Numbered from the stretch's first letter, positions 1 to 13,281 are shown. The stretch: 64,000 nucleotides of DNA from Pseudomonas sp. (GCF_002796985.1 NZ_PEKX01000020.1:287197-351196), one strand, 5' to 3'. Translations and numbers: made by a program. The notes: generated from the letters alone by a model not told the origin.

Positions 1-4383
<4,383 letters not shown>

Positions 4384-4417
4384 AGGGAACTCTCACCGGC
4401 AAAACTTTTTAATTTCC

Positions 4418-4619
4418 AGGGTCTGCTGACGTTTCACCATCGCCCTGTTTCGCCTTGCTGGCTCGTTTTCCGCGCACCCCAAAGGCACGGGCCGCCTCTA
4501 TCGTGCAGCGCCGCTCAGCCCCTGGTTCACCTGGAATGACCGACCCGCGTCAGTTGCCACGTCTTACCCAACGTGGCGGCGGTTCCGGCCCTGGCCATGA
4601 CGAAACGTCAGCAGACCCT
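4418..4619 (-). repeat. 18-bp perfect inverted repeat enclosing 166 bp of the gltB leader
   Basis: The arms are AGGGTCTGCTGACGTTTC at 4418-4435 and its exact reverse complement at 4602-4619. In the predicted transcript the arms could pair as one long stem closing a 166-nt domain, like the closing stem of a large regulatory RNA. Within the domain a second hairpin pairs 4556-4562 with 4571-4577 (GCCACGT/ACGTGGC). Alternatively the arms are terminal repeats of a 202-bp MITE-like insertion; I see no clear target-site duplication beside them. The 461 bp between gltB and damX hold no convincing conventional gene. Confidence 0.75.
4527..4598 (-). other. Possible 23-codon upstream ORF in the gltB leader
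   Basis: Inside the leader an ATG at 4598 opens a 23-codon frame ending in TGA at 4529-4527, encoding MARAGTAATLGKTWQLTRVG and three more residues. The ribosome-binding site is poor, and there is no run of Glu or Gln codons of the kind seen in attenuation peptides. It is listed only because it sits exactly inside the inverted-repeat domain. Confidence 0.2.
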
Positions 4620-4681
4620 CTTCAAGCACTTCGCCTGTCTACTCGCTCAAGCGGCAAGTTTCCGATAGGCAAAGGGAGGTC

Positions 4682-4709
4682 ATTGTACACACGGGGAAAG
4701 CGCCGTCAC
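4682..4709 (-). promoter_or_regulatory. gltB: Putative sigma70 promoter for gltB
   Basis: On the minus strand there is a -10 TACAAT (4687-4682) preceded by a weak -35 GTGACG (4709-4704) with a 16-bp spacer. A start near 4675 would give a leader of about 290 nt before the gltB ATG. Only the -10 is a good match, so this is a prediction. Confidence 0.4.
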
Positions 4710-4782
4710 TGCTTTTTTTTGACGCACTACCGACACCCGATGTCGCATTTCTATAAGAATTCGACAAAAGAAACAACCCAAC

Positions 4783-4817
4783 AAAAAAGCCGAGCCCCAC
4801 GGGAATGGGGCTCGGCT
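4783..4817 (-). terminator. Rho-independent terminator after damX-like gene
   Basis: A perfect 12-bp stem (4788-4799 with 4806-4817) has a 6-nt loop and, on the minus strand, a following T run. It ends the pilM-to-damX transcription unit and insulates the gltB promoter. Confidence 0.9.
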
Positions 4818-4844
4818 TGTTCAGTATTGCGACAGTGCGACCTT

Positions 4845-6533
4845 TCAGCGCGCCCCGGCGATGTCCTGCTGGATGCTGGAGAAGGGGCGAGCCCAGGGCT
4901 TGGACGCCTGGATCTTCGCCGGGAGCTTCTTGATCGCCGCCTGCGCGGAGGTGCGGTCGGCGAAGTTGCCGTAGGTCACCACGTAGAACGGCTTGCCCTG
5001 CAGGTTCTTGCGGAAGTAACGGTAGTCGCCGCCACCCTGCTGGCTGATGAAGGCCTTGGCGCTGGCTTCCGAACCGGTGCCCAGGACCTGCACGGAATAG
5101 CGCGAACCCGCCTGGGACTGGTACCAGCTGCTGCCGCCAGCACTGCCGGTGGCCGCAGCGGGCTTGCTGGCGGCAGTCGCCGGCTTGGCGCTGGCAACGG
5201 TGGTGGCGGGCTTGGTCGCTACCGGCTTGGCAGCCTGGACGGGCTTGGCCGGTGCAGTCGCGGCAGGCTTGACCGGCTCCGGACGCGGTGCCGGGGTCGG
5301 GGCCGGAACCGGCTGAGCGGCAGCCTGCTGTTGTACCGGAGCCGACGGCACAGGATTCAGCGGTTTCGGACCGTTGTTGGCCAGCGGAGTCACCGGCGGC
5401 GCGGTGGTGGTCACGGTCGGCGGGATGGCTGCGGAAGGCATGCCGCCTTCGTCGGCATCCTCCTGACCGCCAGCCTGGGCCATGGGCTCACGGATCACCG
5501 GCTGGCTTTCGCCCACCAGCGGAAGTGGCAGCGGCTGGTTGGAGCCAGCGAACTCTACCGACGGGCCGCTACCCTGGGCATCGGGCTGCGCTTGAGCATT
5601 GGGTTGCGCCGCGGTGCCGCCCAGCGGCAGTTGCGACGAGGTTTGCGCGGCGCTGTTGCTCGCGGTCTCCGGCTTGCTGGTCTTGCCCTGCATGAACCAG
5701 GCAGCGATGACACCGATGGCGACCACGCCAAGGATGGCCAGGTGCTTCTTCGGCAGTTTGAAGCCAGCACCAGCCGCTTTGCGCTCGCCGCTGCGATCGG
5801 CCAGCATGGCCTCGATCATCGCGTCGCGGGCGGTCTGGTTGATGGTGCCCGGCCAGCCGCCGGACTGTTCGTGGATGTCGGCCAGCAGGTCGGCGGAGAT
5901 CAGTTCGATCCCCTGCCCCGCACCTTCCAGGCGCTGCGCGAGGTACTCGCGGGTCTCTTCCTCGCTATAGGGCTGCAGCTCGATGGCGTGGAAACGCTCC
6001 TCGCCCTCGGAGAGCACCTCCAGACGCGACAGCAGCTCGGGTTCGCCGAAGAGGAAGACGTGCAGGCGCGCTTCGGAGTTGCCAGCGGCCAGCAGCAGGA
6101 GCACTTCGAGAGCATCGTCGCGCAGCTGCTCGGCGTCATCCACCAACAAGTACACGTCCTGCCCAGTGATCGCCAACTGGGCGACCTTGGCGAGAATCGC
6201 CTCGATGCTGGTCTGAGTAATGCCCAAGCCCTGCGCGAGCTGGCGCAGCAGGGTGGCTTCGTCGGTCACCGAGCGACCGGAAATCACCACGCTGGACACA
6301 GCGTCCTTGTTGGTACTGGCCACCAGGGCCTGGCGCAGCAGCGTCTTGCCGCTGCCCAGCGGGCCGGTAACGGCCAGCAGCAGGTGGCTGTAGCGCGCCA
6401 GGTGGTGCAGTTGCCCGAGGACGGGCTTGCGCTGTGCCGGGAAGAACTTGAAGCCGGGAACCCGTGGTGCAAACGGGTCGTGACTGAACTGGTAGTGGGC
6501 CAGGAAGGCCTCATCAGCATGCAAACTGGACAT
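4845..6533 (-). CDS. damX: AAA ATPase / SPOR-domain membrane protein, DamX-like
   Basis: 562-residue protein linking an ExeA-type AAA ATPase to a peptidoglycan-binding SPOR domain. Walker A GPLGSGKT is at residues 57-64 and a Walker B-like segment VYLLVDDAE at 127-135. A single membrane helix lies near 264-281. A long Pro/Ala/Gln-rich periplasmic linker follows, then a C-terminal SPOR domain (about 480-555). The N-terminus is cytoplasmic and the SPOR domain periplasmic, fitting recruitment to denuded septal glycan. It follows aroB by only 6 bp in the pil-aro unit. E. coli DamX has the same gene position but lacks a recognisable intact P-loop domain, so here the ATPase may be active. Confidence 0.85.
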   Translation of the reverse strand: MSSLHADEAFLAHYQFSHDPFAPRVPGFKFFPAQRKPVLGQLHHLARYSHLLLAVTGPLGSGKTLLRQALVASTNKDAVSSVVISGRSVTDEATLLRQLAQGLGITQTSIEAILAKVAQLAITGQDVYLLVDDAEQLRDDALEVLLLLAAGNSEARLHVFLFGEPELLSRLEVLSEGEERFHAIELQPYSEEETREYLAQRLEGAGQGIELISADLLADIHEQSGGWPGTINQTARDAMIEAMLADRSGERKAAGAGFKLPKKHLAILGVVAIGVIAAWFMQGKTSKPETASNSAAQTSSQLPLGGTAAQPNAQAQPDAQGSGPSVEFAGSNQPLPLPLVGESQPVIREPMAQAGGQEDADEGGMPSAAIPPTVTTTAPPVTPLANNGPKPLNPVPSAPVQQQAAAQPVPAPTPAPRPEPVKPAATAPAKPVQAAKPVATKPATTVASAKPATAASKPAAATGSAGGSSWYQSQAGSRYSVQVLGTGSEASAKAFISQQGGGDYRYFRKNLQGKPFYVVTYGNFADRTSAQAAIKKLPAKIQASKPWARPFSSIQQDIAGAR

Positions 6534-6539
6534 GGGACC

Positions 6540-7646
6540 TCAATGTTTTCCTGCCTGACCGACCAGTGCCTGGTAGTCAGCGCGCAGTGTTTCTTCCAAA
6601 ACCTCACGAGGGAATTCGGCGGTTACGACCGCGCCCCCCAGCCCTTGGAGCAAGACCAGACGCAAACGGCCATCGAGCACTTTCTTGTCGACGGCCATGT
6701 GCTCGAGAAAATGCTCGGCATTCATTTCCTGTGGCGGGACCACCGGCAGCTTCGCCGCAGCGAGCAGCCGGATACCGCGATCGAGTTCGGCCTTTGTCAG
6801 CCATCCCAACCGATGCGACATCTCAAGTGCCATCACGGTTCCCGCCCCCACGGCTTCGCCATGCAGCCAGACGCCATAACCCATGTGAGTCTCGATGGCG
6901 TGGCCGAAGGTGTGGCCCAGATTCAGCGTCGCGCGGACACCGGTTTCCTTCTCGTCGGCGCCGACCACGCGGGCCTTGGCGGCGCAGGAGCGCTCGATGG
7001 CCTCGGTCAGCGCAACCGGCTCGAGCACCAGCAGGTCATCCATGTGGGCTTCCAGCCAAGTGAGGAAAGGCTCGTCACAGATGAAACCGTATTTGATCAC
7101 TTCCGCCAGGCCCGCCGACAGCTCGCGGGGCGGCAGGGTCTTCAGGGTTGCGGTGTCGATGACCACGGCCTGGGGCTGATAGAAGGCCCCAACCATGTTC
7201 TTGCCCAGCGGGTGGTTGATGCCGGTCTTGCCGCCGACCGAAGAGTCGACCTGGGAGAGCAGGGTGGTCGGCACCTGGATGAAGTCGACGCCGCGCTGAT
7301 AGCAGGCGGCGGCGAAACCGGTCATGTCACCGATAACGCCGCCCCCCAGAGCGATGAGGGTCGTCTTGCGATCATGGCGCGCACTGAGCAGACCATCGAA
7401 GATCAGTTGCAGGGTTTCCCACTGCTTGTAGGCTTCGCCGTCGGGCAGCACGACCGTAGTGATCTTGTAGCCGGACAGGGTCTTCTGCAGTCGATCCAGA
7501 TACAGCGGCGCGATGGTTTCGTTGGTGACGATGGCTACCTGGCGGCCACGGATGTGCGGCTCGAAGTAGCGCGGATCGTCCAGCAGCCCCTCGCCGATAT
7601 AGATCGGGTAGCTGCGATCGGCCAGATCGACGTTGAGTGTGCGCAT
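6540..7646 (-). CDS. aroB: 3-dehydroquinate synthase
   Basis: 368 residues, the usual family length. It converts DAHP to 3-dehydroquinate, the second shikimate-pathway step, using NAD and a divalent metal. The NAD-binding loop GGGVIGD is at 101-107. The metal ligands expected from the family are visible in GLAEVIKYG (Glu), LNLGHTFGH (His) and WLHGEAV (His). I chose the internal ATG at 7646 (MRTLNVDL), preceded by a G-rich Shine-Dalgarno and matching the family N-terminus, rather than an upstream in-frame start 5 codons earlier. It lies between aroK and damX-like, co-directional. Confidence 0.97.
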   Translation of the reverse strand: MRTLNVDLADRSYPIYIGEGLLDDPRYFEPHIRGRQVAIVTNETIAPLYLDRLQKTLSGYKITTVVLPDGEAYKQWETLQLIFDGLLSARHDRKTTLIALGGGVIGDMTGFAAACYQRGVDFIQVPTTLLSQVDSSVGGKTGINHPLGKNMVGAFYQPQAVVIDTATLKTLPPRELSAGLAEVIKYGFICDEPFLTWLEAHMDDLLVLEPVALTEAIERSCAAKARVVGADEKETGVRATLNLGHTFGHAIETHMGYGVWLHGEAVGAGTVMALEMSHRLGWLTKAELDRGIRLLAAAKLPVVPPQEMNAEHFLEHMAVDKKVLDGRLRLVLLQGLGGAVVTAEFPREVLEETLRADYQALVGQAGKH

Positions 7647-7696
7647 GAAACCCCCAGGCAATAAAGGGGACTAGGATACCGCAGATTGCAGCGCCG

Positions 7697-8215
7697 TTAA
7701 TGGCGCTCCAACTCACGCAGGCGTTCCAGAATCTCCAGAACGACCAGGCGCGGAGGCCGCTCGTCGGTTTCGATGATCACGTCGGCAATTTCGCGATAAA
7801 GCGGATCGCGCATTTGCATGAGATCGCGAAGGATCTGGTCCGGGTTGGGCTTCTGCAGCAACGGGCGATTCTTGTCGCGCGCCGTGCGGGAAATCTGCTG
7901 CTCGACCGAGGCATGCAGGTAGATCACCTTGCCGCCACTCTTGAGGATGAGGCGATTGGCGTCGCGCATGACCGCGCCGCCACCGGTAGCGATGACCATG
8001 CCACCCTCATCGCACAACTCGGCGAGCATCGCTTGCTCACGCTCGCGGAAGCCCGCCTCGCCCTCGACATCGAATATCCAGGGGATGTTGGCTCCGCAGC
8101 GCTGCTCGATCTCTTTATCCGAATCTTTAAAGACGAGGTGAAGCTCTTTGGCGAGAAGACGCCCGATGGTGCTTTTACCAGCTCCCATCGGGCCTACCAG
8201 AATCAAATTGGACAC
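7697..8215 (-). CDS. aroK: Shikimate kinase
   Basis: 172 residues from a GTG start (MSNLILVGPMGAGKST...). It phosphorylates shikimate with ATP to shikimate 3-phosphate. Walker A GPMGAGKST is at residues 8-16. A TTG 4 codons upstream (8227) is in frame but overlaps the pilQ stop; the GTG start gives the length usual for Pseudomonas AroK. The gene starts 8 bp after pilQ, so it is probably translated from the pil transcript. The shikimate-binding and lid segments look intact. Confidence 0.95.
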   Translation of the reverse strand: MSNLILVGPMGAGKSTIGRLLAKELHLVFKDSDKEIEQRCGANIPWIFDVEGEAGFREREQAMLAELCDEGGMVIATGGGAVMRDANRLILKSGGKVIYLHASVEQQISRTARDKNRPLLQKPNPDQILRDLMQMRDPLYREIADVIIETDERPPRLVVLEILERLRELERH

Positions 8216-8223
8216 GACATTGA

Positions 8224-10341
8224 TCAACGGCCGACTGCAATGGCCTGATTATTCATGATCCGCGGGGTAAGGAAAACCAGCAGCTCGTTCTTGCTGTCGG
8301 TTACATAGTCGTTCTTGAACAGGCGGCCGATCATCGGCACATCGCCCAGGAACGGCACCTTGGCCGTGGACTTGGTCTGAGTGTTGGAGAACACACCACC
8401 GATCACGATGGTCTCGCCATCGTTGACCAGCACCTTGGCATTCACCTCGTTCTTCTTGATCGGCGGGACACCGTTCAGCGCGTTGGCGTAGTCCGGCTCG
8501 TCCTTGTTGACCTTCACTTCCATGATGATGCGGTTGTCCGGGGTGATCTGCGGAGTCACCTCCAGAGACAGTGCCGCTTCCTTGAACGACACCGAGGTCG
8601 CGCCGCTGGAGCTGGCTTCCTGGTACGGAATCTCCGAGCCTTTCAGGATCTTCGCGGTTTCCTTGTCGGAAGTGACGACCTTCGGCTGGGAGACCACCTC
8701 ACCGTTACCGGTTTTCTCCATGGCGTTGAGTTGCAGATCCAGAATGGTGTTGTTGGTGGTGAAGCCAATGCTGATGCCGGATGTCGGCGTAACATTCGAG
8801 GTTCCCAGATCGACGAACGTGTTGCCGACACTGTTGGTGCCGCCGGAAACATCGAAGTTGCCGTGGCCGGACAGCGAGCCACTCCAGTTCACCCCCAGCT
8901 CCTTGGTGTAGTCGACGTTGGCTTCGACGATACGAGCCTCGATCATGACCTGGCGAACCGGGATGTCCAGTTGCGCCACGATACGACGCAGCTCATCCAG
9001 TCGATCCTGAGTCTGGTAGGCAATGATGGCATTGGTGCGATCGTCCACAGTGATCGAGCCACGATTGTCGGTGCCGGCAGAAGCCGCTCCCGGAGCGCCG
9101 CCGACGCCTGTGACCGACTGGAACAACTTGGCGATATCCGATGCCTTGGCGTAGTTCACCTGGATCAGTTCCCGACGCAGGGGGGCCAGTTCGGAAATCT
9201 GCTTCTGCGCTTCCAGCTCCTGACGCTCGCGGGCCGCAATTTCATCAGCCGGCGCGACCAGCAGCACATTGCCCACCTTGCGCTTGTCCAGGCCCTTGGT
9301 CTTGAGCACCAGATCCAGCGCCTGATCCCACGGCACGTTCTGCAGGCGCAGGGTGATGTTGCCCTGAACGGTGTCCGAAGCCACCAGGTTCAGATCGGTG
9401 AAGTCGGCGATCAACTGCAGCACCGAGCGCACATCGATGTCCTGGAAGTTCAGCGACAGCTTCTCGCCGGTATAGGCGAAAGTATCTTTCTTGCGTTTCT
9501 CCGCATCATCCTGGGTCAGCGGCTTGATGCTGACGGTCATGCGGTTATCGGTCTGGTAGACAAGGTAGTCAAACAGGCCGGTCGGCTCGATGGAAATACT
9601 GGCCTTGTCGCCGGCAGTGGATGCGTTGACGAACTGCACTGGAGTGGCGAAGTCCTTCACATCCAGGCGAACGCGCAGATTGTCCGGCAGTTGGGTGCGC
9701 GGGAAGTCCAGGCGAATCTTGCCGCCCTGCTCCTGGATATCGGGGCTGACCGTCGGATCGGACAGATCGATCACGACATTGCCTTCACCCTGATCGCCAC
9801 GCTGGAAATCGATGTTGCGAATCGCCTTGCCCGCCGGAACGTACGGCTTGGGCTGAGCTGGCTTGGCAGCCGCGGCGGAAGTAGGCGCAGCGGAAGCATA
9901 GGAACTCGACGGCGCACCGCTGGCACCGACCACGACGTACAGATTCGAACCTTCCGCGCGGGTGGTGTAAGGCACCAGGCTGTTCAGGTTGACGATAAGG
10001 CGGGTACGGTCCTTCGCCTCGACCACGGTCAGGCTGCGAGCATTGCCCACACCCAGCTCACGGTTCTTGCTACCCAGTTTGTTCTGCACACCCGGCAGGT
10101 CCAGCGCGATGCGCGCCGGCTGCTCGATGGTGTAGCCGCGCGGGGCAGCCACCGGCTCATCAAAGCCCAGCTTGAGCTCCACACGGTCGCCCGGCAGAGC
10201 CGCCACATCGACGCTCTGCAGGTTGGCAGCCAGCAAGGCCGGCGCGAATACGGCCGCGAGCAAGGAAATGCTCAGGCGGGAAAGCTTTCTATTCATCGTC
10301 TGAATCCGTCGTGCAGACTGCTGTTTATTGTCCATATTCAT
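8224..10341 (-). CDS. pilQ: Type IV pilus outer-membrane secretin PilQ
   Basis: Multimeric outer-membrane channel through which type IV pili extend. In order: a signal peptide ending LLAANLQ, two AMIN peptidoglycan-binding domains (N-terminal third), a short STN-like N0 domain (LSLNFQDIDVRSVLQLIADF), a secretin N1 domain, and the C-terminal secretin barrel ending TPRIMNNQAIAVGR. The start is uncertain. ATG 10341 has AAGG six bases upstream and gives 705 residues. The internal ATG at 10296 (MNRKLSRLSIS) matches the N-terminus of P. aeruginosa PilQ and gives 690. The segment between the secretin N1 and barrel is Gly/Ala-rich and variable in the family. Last pil gene of the set. Confidence 0.96.
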   Translation of the reverse strand: MNMDNKQQSARRIQTMNRKLSRLSISLLAAVFAPALLAANLQSVDVAALPGDRVELKLGFDEPVAAPRGYTIEQPARIALDLPGVQNKLGSKNRELGVGNARSLTVVEAKDRTRLIVNLNSLVPYTTRAEGSNLYVVVGASGAPSSSYASAAPTSAAAAKPAQPKPYVPAGKAIRNIDFQRGDQGEGNVVIDLSDPTVSPDIQEQGGKIRLDFPRTQLPDNLRVRLDVKDFATPVQFVNASTAGDKASISIEPTGLFDYLVYQTDNRMTVSIKPLTQDDAEKRKKDTFAYTGEKLSLNFQDIDVRSVLQLIADFTDLNLVASDTVQGNITLRLQNVPWDQALDLVLKTKGLDKRKVGNVLLVAPADEIAARERQELEAQKQISELAPLRRELIQVNYAKASDIAKLFQSVTGVGGAPGAASAGTDNRGSITVDDRTNAIIAYQTQDRLDELRRIVAQLDIPVRQVMIEARIVEANVDYTKELGVNWSGSLSGHGNFDVSGGTNSVGNTFVDLGTSNVTPTSGISIGFTTNNTILDLQLNAMEKTGNGEVVSQPKVVTSDKETAKILKGSEIPYQEASSSGATSVSFKEAALSLEVTPQITPDNRIIMEVKVNKDEPDYANALNGVPPIKKNEVNAKVLVNDGETIVIGGVFSNTQTKSTAKVPFLGDVPMIGRLFKNDYVTDSKNELLVFLTPRIMNNQAIAVGR

Positions 10342-10349
10342 CCCCGCCC

Positions 10350-10874
10350 TTAGGAGCGTTCCTTGAGAGTCAGGCTGCGCGGACGCTCCAGCCAGCCACC
10401 CTCACCATCAGGAACGATTTCAATCACGTCGATCTTGGCTTCGCTGATCGCAACGATCTTGCCGTCGTTGCGCCCAAGGTAGTCACCCACTCGCACCCGG
10501 TGCACCCCTCCTGCACCTTTCACGAGAGCAAACACCTGACTGTCCTTGGCCAGGGTACCGACCATTTCGAAGGTTTCGATGTTGAAGCCCTCGAGGAACT
10601 GCTTGACCCGCGTATCGTCAGGCTTGATGACCTTGTTGCCCTTCTGCTTGACCGCCAGGTCGATCTTCACCGGCGGCTGGAAAGGGCTACGCAGGGACGA
10701 GGCGCTGTAGGTGAACGCTTCATAGGTCTGGAACTTCGGCAGCGGCTCGATAGCGCCTTTCGGGCGAGCTCGAACTTCGTCCAGATAGGCCTGCAGGTCA
10801 GAAAAATCACCGCCCGAGCCACAACCATTCAACGTCAGGAGCAGGAAACTGCAGATGATCAGGCGCCCCCTCAT
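10350..10874 (-). CDS. pilP: Type IV pilus assembly lipoprotein PilP
   Basis: 174-residue inner-membrane lipoprotein that links the PilNO platform to secretin PilQ. The signal peptide ends in a lipobox (LNGC, Cys near 18). The C-terminal HR-type beta-sandwich domain contains VRVGDYLGRNDGKIV. Its ATG overlaps the pilO TGA (ATGA), indicating translational coupling. Confidence 0.96.
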   Translation of the reverse strand: MRGRLIICSFLLLTLNGCGSGGDFSDLQAYLDEVRARPKGAIEPLPKFQTYEAFTYSASSLRSPFQPPVKIDLAVKQKGNKVIKPDDTRVKQFLEGFNIETFEMVGTLAKDSQVFALVKGAGGVHRVRVGDYLGRNDGKIVAISEAKIDVIEIVPDGEGGWLERPRSLTLKERS

Positions 10875-11521
10875 TTCTTCGCTCCCGCAGTCGGGGCAGT
10901 CACCTTCACGCCCTTGTCGTTGTACCGGTAGGTTTTTGCCAGGATGCTCATGCGCAGCTTGGACGTGCTATCCGGGCTGGCGGGCTTGATCTCGAAATCA
11001 TGCAGGGTCACGATCCGCGGCAGGCTGGCGACGCCACTGACAAAGGTCGCCAAGTCGTGGTAGCCGCCTACGACGCTGATCTGAATCGGCAGCTCGATGT
11101 AGAACTGCTGGGTGACTTCCGGCAGCAGCTTGATCTCTTCGAATTCGAGACCACTACCCAGGCCGGTGCGAGTGATGTCCTCCAGCAGCCCCGGCACTTC
11201 GGTATCGCTCGGGAGCTGACGCAGCAAGGCACCGAAGGATTCTTCCATCTCCTTCATCTGCACCTTGTAGGCATCCAGGTTCGCCGCCTGGAACGCCTTG
11301 GTCGAGAACTGCTGCTTGAGGGTCTGCTCTTCCTCGCGATTGCGGTCGAGTTGATCCTGCAGCTCTTTCAGATGGAAGTTGTATCCGAGCGCCAGCACCA
11401 CAGCCATCACCAGCACACAGGCGATGAACTTGACCGCTGCCGGCCAGGAACCCAGGTTGTTGAGGTCAAGATCGTTGATATCAATCTTGCGCAAGCTCTC
11501 CAGAGAACTGGCCAGACTCAT
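10871..11521 (-). CDS. pilO: Type IV pilus inner-membrane platform protein PilO
   Basis: 216 residues from the ATG at 11521 (MSLASSLESLRKIDINDLDL), which overlaps the pilN stop by 4 bp. A short cytoplasmic tail is followed by a membrane helix (about 29-50), a coiled coil rich in E, Q and D (HLKELQDQLDRNREEEQ) and a periplasmic ferredoxin-like domain. It pairs with PilN and binds PilP. A longer in-frame ORF upstream lies within pilN and is rejected. Confidence 0.96.
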   Translation of the reverse strand: MSLASSLESLRKIDINDLDLNNLGSWPAAVKFIACVLVMAVVLALGYNFHLKELQDQLDRNREEEQTLKQQFSTKAFQAANLDAYKVQMKEMEESFGALLRQLPSDTEVPGLLEDITRTGLGSGLEFEEIKLLPEVTQQFYIELPIQISVVGGYHDLATFVSGVASLPRIVTLHDFEIKPASPDSTSKLRMSILAKTYRYNDKGVKVTAPTAGAKK

Positions 11522-12111
11522 TTCTTGGCTCCTTGCGCGGTACTCTTCTTGTCCTGCTCCTCGCTGCCGGGCTGGGTCTGCTGCACCGTCAACTGGAAGA
11601 CATTTGCCTGGTCCAGGGCGCCCTGGGTAATCGCCTTCACCTCGGTCAGGTTCGGAGCGGTCAGCCACTCCGACGAGTCCAGGTTACGCATGAGGTTGGA
11701 TACGCGGTTGTTGGATTCGGCTGCCCCTGCAATGGCAATGGACTTTCCGGACATCTTCAGGCCAGTGAAGTACACGCCGTCAGGCAAGGTACGGACCAGT
11801 TGATCGAACACCCGGCCGATGATCGGACGGTTGCCCTGCAGGTCCTGAATGATCTTCATCCGTTCCAACAGTTGCTGGCGGCGCGTCTTCAGCTCGCTGA
11901 TCTCCTTGATGCGCGCATCCAGCACGGCGATTTCCTTGCGCAGGAAATCGTTACGTGCGTTCTGATTCTCGATGGCCGAATTGAAGTACTGATCGCCCAG
12001 GAAGATCACTGCCCCGGAGGCAAGCAGGACAGCCCCCAGGATCACCAGGAAACGCTGCTTGCGTTCCTCGCGCAGCTGCTCCCGCCACGGCAATAGGTTG
12101 ATGCGTGCCAT
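11518..12111 (-). CDS. pilN: Type IV pilus inner-membrane platform protein PilN
   Basis: 197 residues. The N-terminal MARINLLPWRE motif is the conserved tail that docks in PilM. A membrane helix (about 22-44) follows, then a coiled coil and a periplasmic ferredoxin-like fold resembling PilO. The start overlaps the pilM stop by one base (TGATG). The C-terminus is Gln/Lys-rich. Confidence 0.96.
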   Translation of the reverse strand: MARINLLPWREQLREERKQRFLVILGAVLLASGAVIFLGDQYFNSAIENQNARNDFLRKEIAVLDARIKEISELKTRRQQLLERMKIIQDLQGNRPIIGRVFDQLVRTLPDGVYFTGLKMSGKSIAIAGAAESNNRVSNLMRNLDSSEWLTAPNLTEVKAITQGALDQANVFQLTVQQTQPGSEEQDKKSTAQGAKK

Positions 12112-13175
12112 CAGTCGAAACTCCTCATCGCCAGACCGCAGGCAATCATCAGCGCAGGCGCATCACTGGCCAGCGCACCGGCGTTGACCTTGCCGCTGAG
12201 CACCATATCGGCGAACGGGTTGGCCACCAGGGTCGGAGTACCGATCTTCTGCTGAATCAGACGATCCAGGTCGGGAATGGACGCAGTGCCACCGGCCAGC
12301 AGGATGTAATCCACATCGTTGAACTGACCGGCCGCGAAGAAGAACTGCAGCGAGCGGGAGACCTGTTGAACCACGGCATCCTTGAACGGTTGCAATACTT
12401 CGCTGTCGTAGTCATCCGGAAGACCGCCCTGCTTCTTGGCAAGCCCAGCTTCCTCGACCGACAGACCATAGCGACGCTGGATTTCCTCGGTCAGCTGACG
12501 CCCGCCGAAGAGCTGTTCGCGCGTATAGATGGTGCGGCCATGGTGCAGAACGCTGAGCGTGGTCATGGTGGCGCCGATATCGACCACCGCAACTGTGAGC
12601 TCGTCGGCATTGCCGCCCAACTGGTCTCCCAGCAGACTAAATGCTCGCTCCAGCGCGTAGGCTTCGACGTCGACGACCTTGGCCGTCAGGCCCGCGAGCG
12701 CCAGCGCAGCTTCGCGTACCTCGACGTTCTCCTTCCGACATGCGGCGAGAAGAACATCGACGCGCTCCGCGTTGCGTGCGGACGTGCCCTGCACCTCGAA
12801 GTCGATCGCGACCTCTTCGAGGGGATAGGGGATGTACTGGTCGGCCTCGATCTTGAGCTGATTTTCCAGCTCATCGTCAGAGAGTCCGCCGTCCATCTCG
12901 ATGGTTTTGGTGATGACCGCCGAGCCGGCAACCGCGACCGCAGACGTCTTCACAGCGGTCCGCGCCTTGGCGACCACACGTGACAACGCCTGGCCGACAC
13001 CCTCCAGCTCAGCGATGTTCTTTTCTACCACTGCATTGGGCGGGAGCGGCTCGACAGCGTAGGCCTCTACCTTGTAGCGGCCTCCAGAGCGGCTCAATTC
13101 GAGAAGTTTGACCGAAGTCGAACTGATGTCTATCCCAAGCAGCGTGTTCGCTTTCTTATTGAAGAGCCCTAGCAC
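12111..13175 (-). CDS. pilM: Type IV pilus actin-like protein PilM
   Basis: 354-residue FtsA/actin-fold cytoplasmic ATPase that caps the PilN tail and connects the alignment complex to the pilus motor. Actin-type phosphate-1 motif GIDISSTSVK near the N-terminus; phosphate-2 segment VAVVDIGATMTTLSV midway; adenosine motif LAGGTASIPDLD near 285. The start is GTG at 13175, preceded by AGGAAA. First gene of the pilMNOPQ-aroKB-damX unit, divergent from the PBP1A gene. Confidence 0.96.
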   Translation of the reverse strand: MLGLFNKKANTLLGIDISSTSVKLLELSRSGGRYKVEAYAVEPLPPNAVVEKNIAELEGVGQALSRVVAKARTAVKTSAVAVAGSAVITKTIEMDGGLSDDELENQLKIEADQYIPYPLEEVAIDFEVQGTSARNAERVDVLLAACRKENVEVREAALALAGLTAKVVDVEAYALERAFSLLGDQLGGNADELTVAVVDIGATMTTLSVLHHGRTIYTREQLFGGRQLTEEIQRRYGLSVEEAGLAKKQGGLPDDYDSEVLQPFKDAVVQQVSRSLQFFFAAGQFNDVDYILLAGGTASIPDLDRLIQQKIGTPTLVANPFADMVLSGKVNAGALASDAPALMIACGLAMRSFD

Positions 13176-13281
13176 GACTGATTTCCTATCAGCATCCGAG
13201 ACTTACGGACGATTTATGTTTTTCCACATTAGATACCAGACTTGACAGCTTCGCAAATGGCTCACCAGCAAAAAAACTGCT

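Noticed and set aside
4455..7664. Plus-strand 1069-residue ORF opposite damX-like and aroB
   Set aside because: It is antisense to two well-conserved genes and has no recognisable domain.
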